Positions 6,026-6,088 of a DNA stretch of 6,088 nt are shown here, in pieces. Each line of letters opens with the position of its first letter. The stretch's first letter is position 1. A program made the translations under genes and the position numbers. Under the pieces are notes generated by a model. It made no database searches. It was not told the origin of the DNA and saw only the letters and a list, made by a program, of their open reading frames with translations. Source of the DNA: Nitrospira sp. (GTDB lineage Bacteria > Nitrospirota > Nitrospiria > Nitrospirales > Nitrospiraceae); the NCBI GenBank assembly GCA_015904045.1, contig JABMDG010000126.1, forward strand, positions 1 through 6,088, written 5' to 3'.

Positions 6026-6088
6026 CCGTGTATCCTTTGGCAGACCAGGTGGCCATTCCGGCCCAGCCATAGGCGAGGCGGTGCAGCC

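Noticed and set aside
6022..6072. Small + strand frame of 16 codons after prcA as a candidate modifier (Pup/UBact-like)
   Set aside because: Too short, ends in Gln-Pro rather than Gly-Glu or Gly-Gln, and the preceding G-rich stretch abuts the ATG too closely to act as a ribosome binding site.

Overview
The window carries the tail of a thiamine-biosynthesis locus followed by an almost complete bacterial 20S proteasome operon. All genes are on the + strand. In order they are: a 5'-truncated thiG (thiazole synthase), a ThiE/TenI-family gene, then arc/mpa (proteasomal AAA+ ATPase), dop (depupylase/deamidase of the Pup family), prcB (proteasome beta subunit) and prcA (proteasome alpha subunit). 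The last 109 bases hold no convincing gene.

The organism is most likely a member of the Nitrospirota, close to Nitrospira. This is an inference: the proteins match actinobacterial proteasome components residue for residue at key motifs but are clearly divergent from them. A thiG-thiE pair beside a proteasome operon, moderately high GC (about 60% by eye) and a 'GCTGAG...CTCAGC' intergenic inverted repeat fit my recollection of Nitrospira genomes. Proteasomes outside Actinobacteria are known mainly from such lineages. No 16S or other taxonomic marker is present, so this is not proven.

Layout: 1-314 thiG 3' end; 315-411 intergenic with a near-perfect 14-bp inverted repeat; 412-1038 thiE-like gene; 1039-1174 non-coding region with a strong sigma70-type promoter (TTGACC-17 bp-TAGAAT) that probably starts the proteasome operon; 1175-2944 arc/mpa; 2954-4453 dop; 4475-5290 prcB; 5293-5979 prcA; 5980-6088 untranslated, with a weak hairpin.

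How the genes work together: PrcA and PrcB form the 28-subunit core, with the catalytic N-terminal threonine on PrcB after propeptide removal. ARC/Mpa is the hexameric unfoldase that docks on PrcA through a C-terminal GHYL tail (GQYL in Mycobacterium) and captures tagged substrates through N-terminal coiled coils. Dop activates and removes the protein tag. The tag itself (Pup or the Gram-negative equivalent UBact) and the ligase PafA are not in the window. The dop-prcB junction, where a pup-type gene often lies, is only 21 bp here. The missing modifier, the Ala instead of Gly before the PrcB cleavage site, and the altered ligand residues of the ThiE-like protein are the most useful points to follow up.
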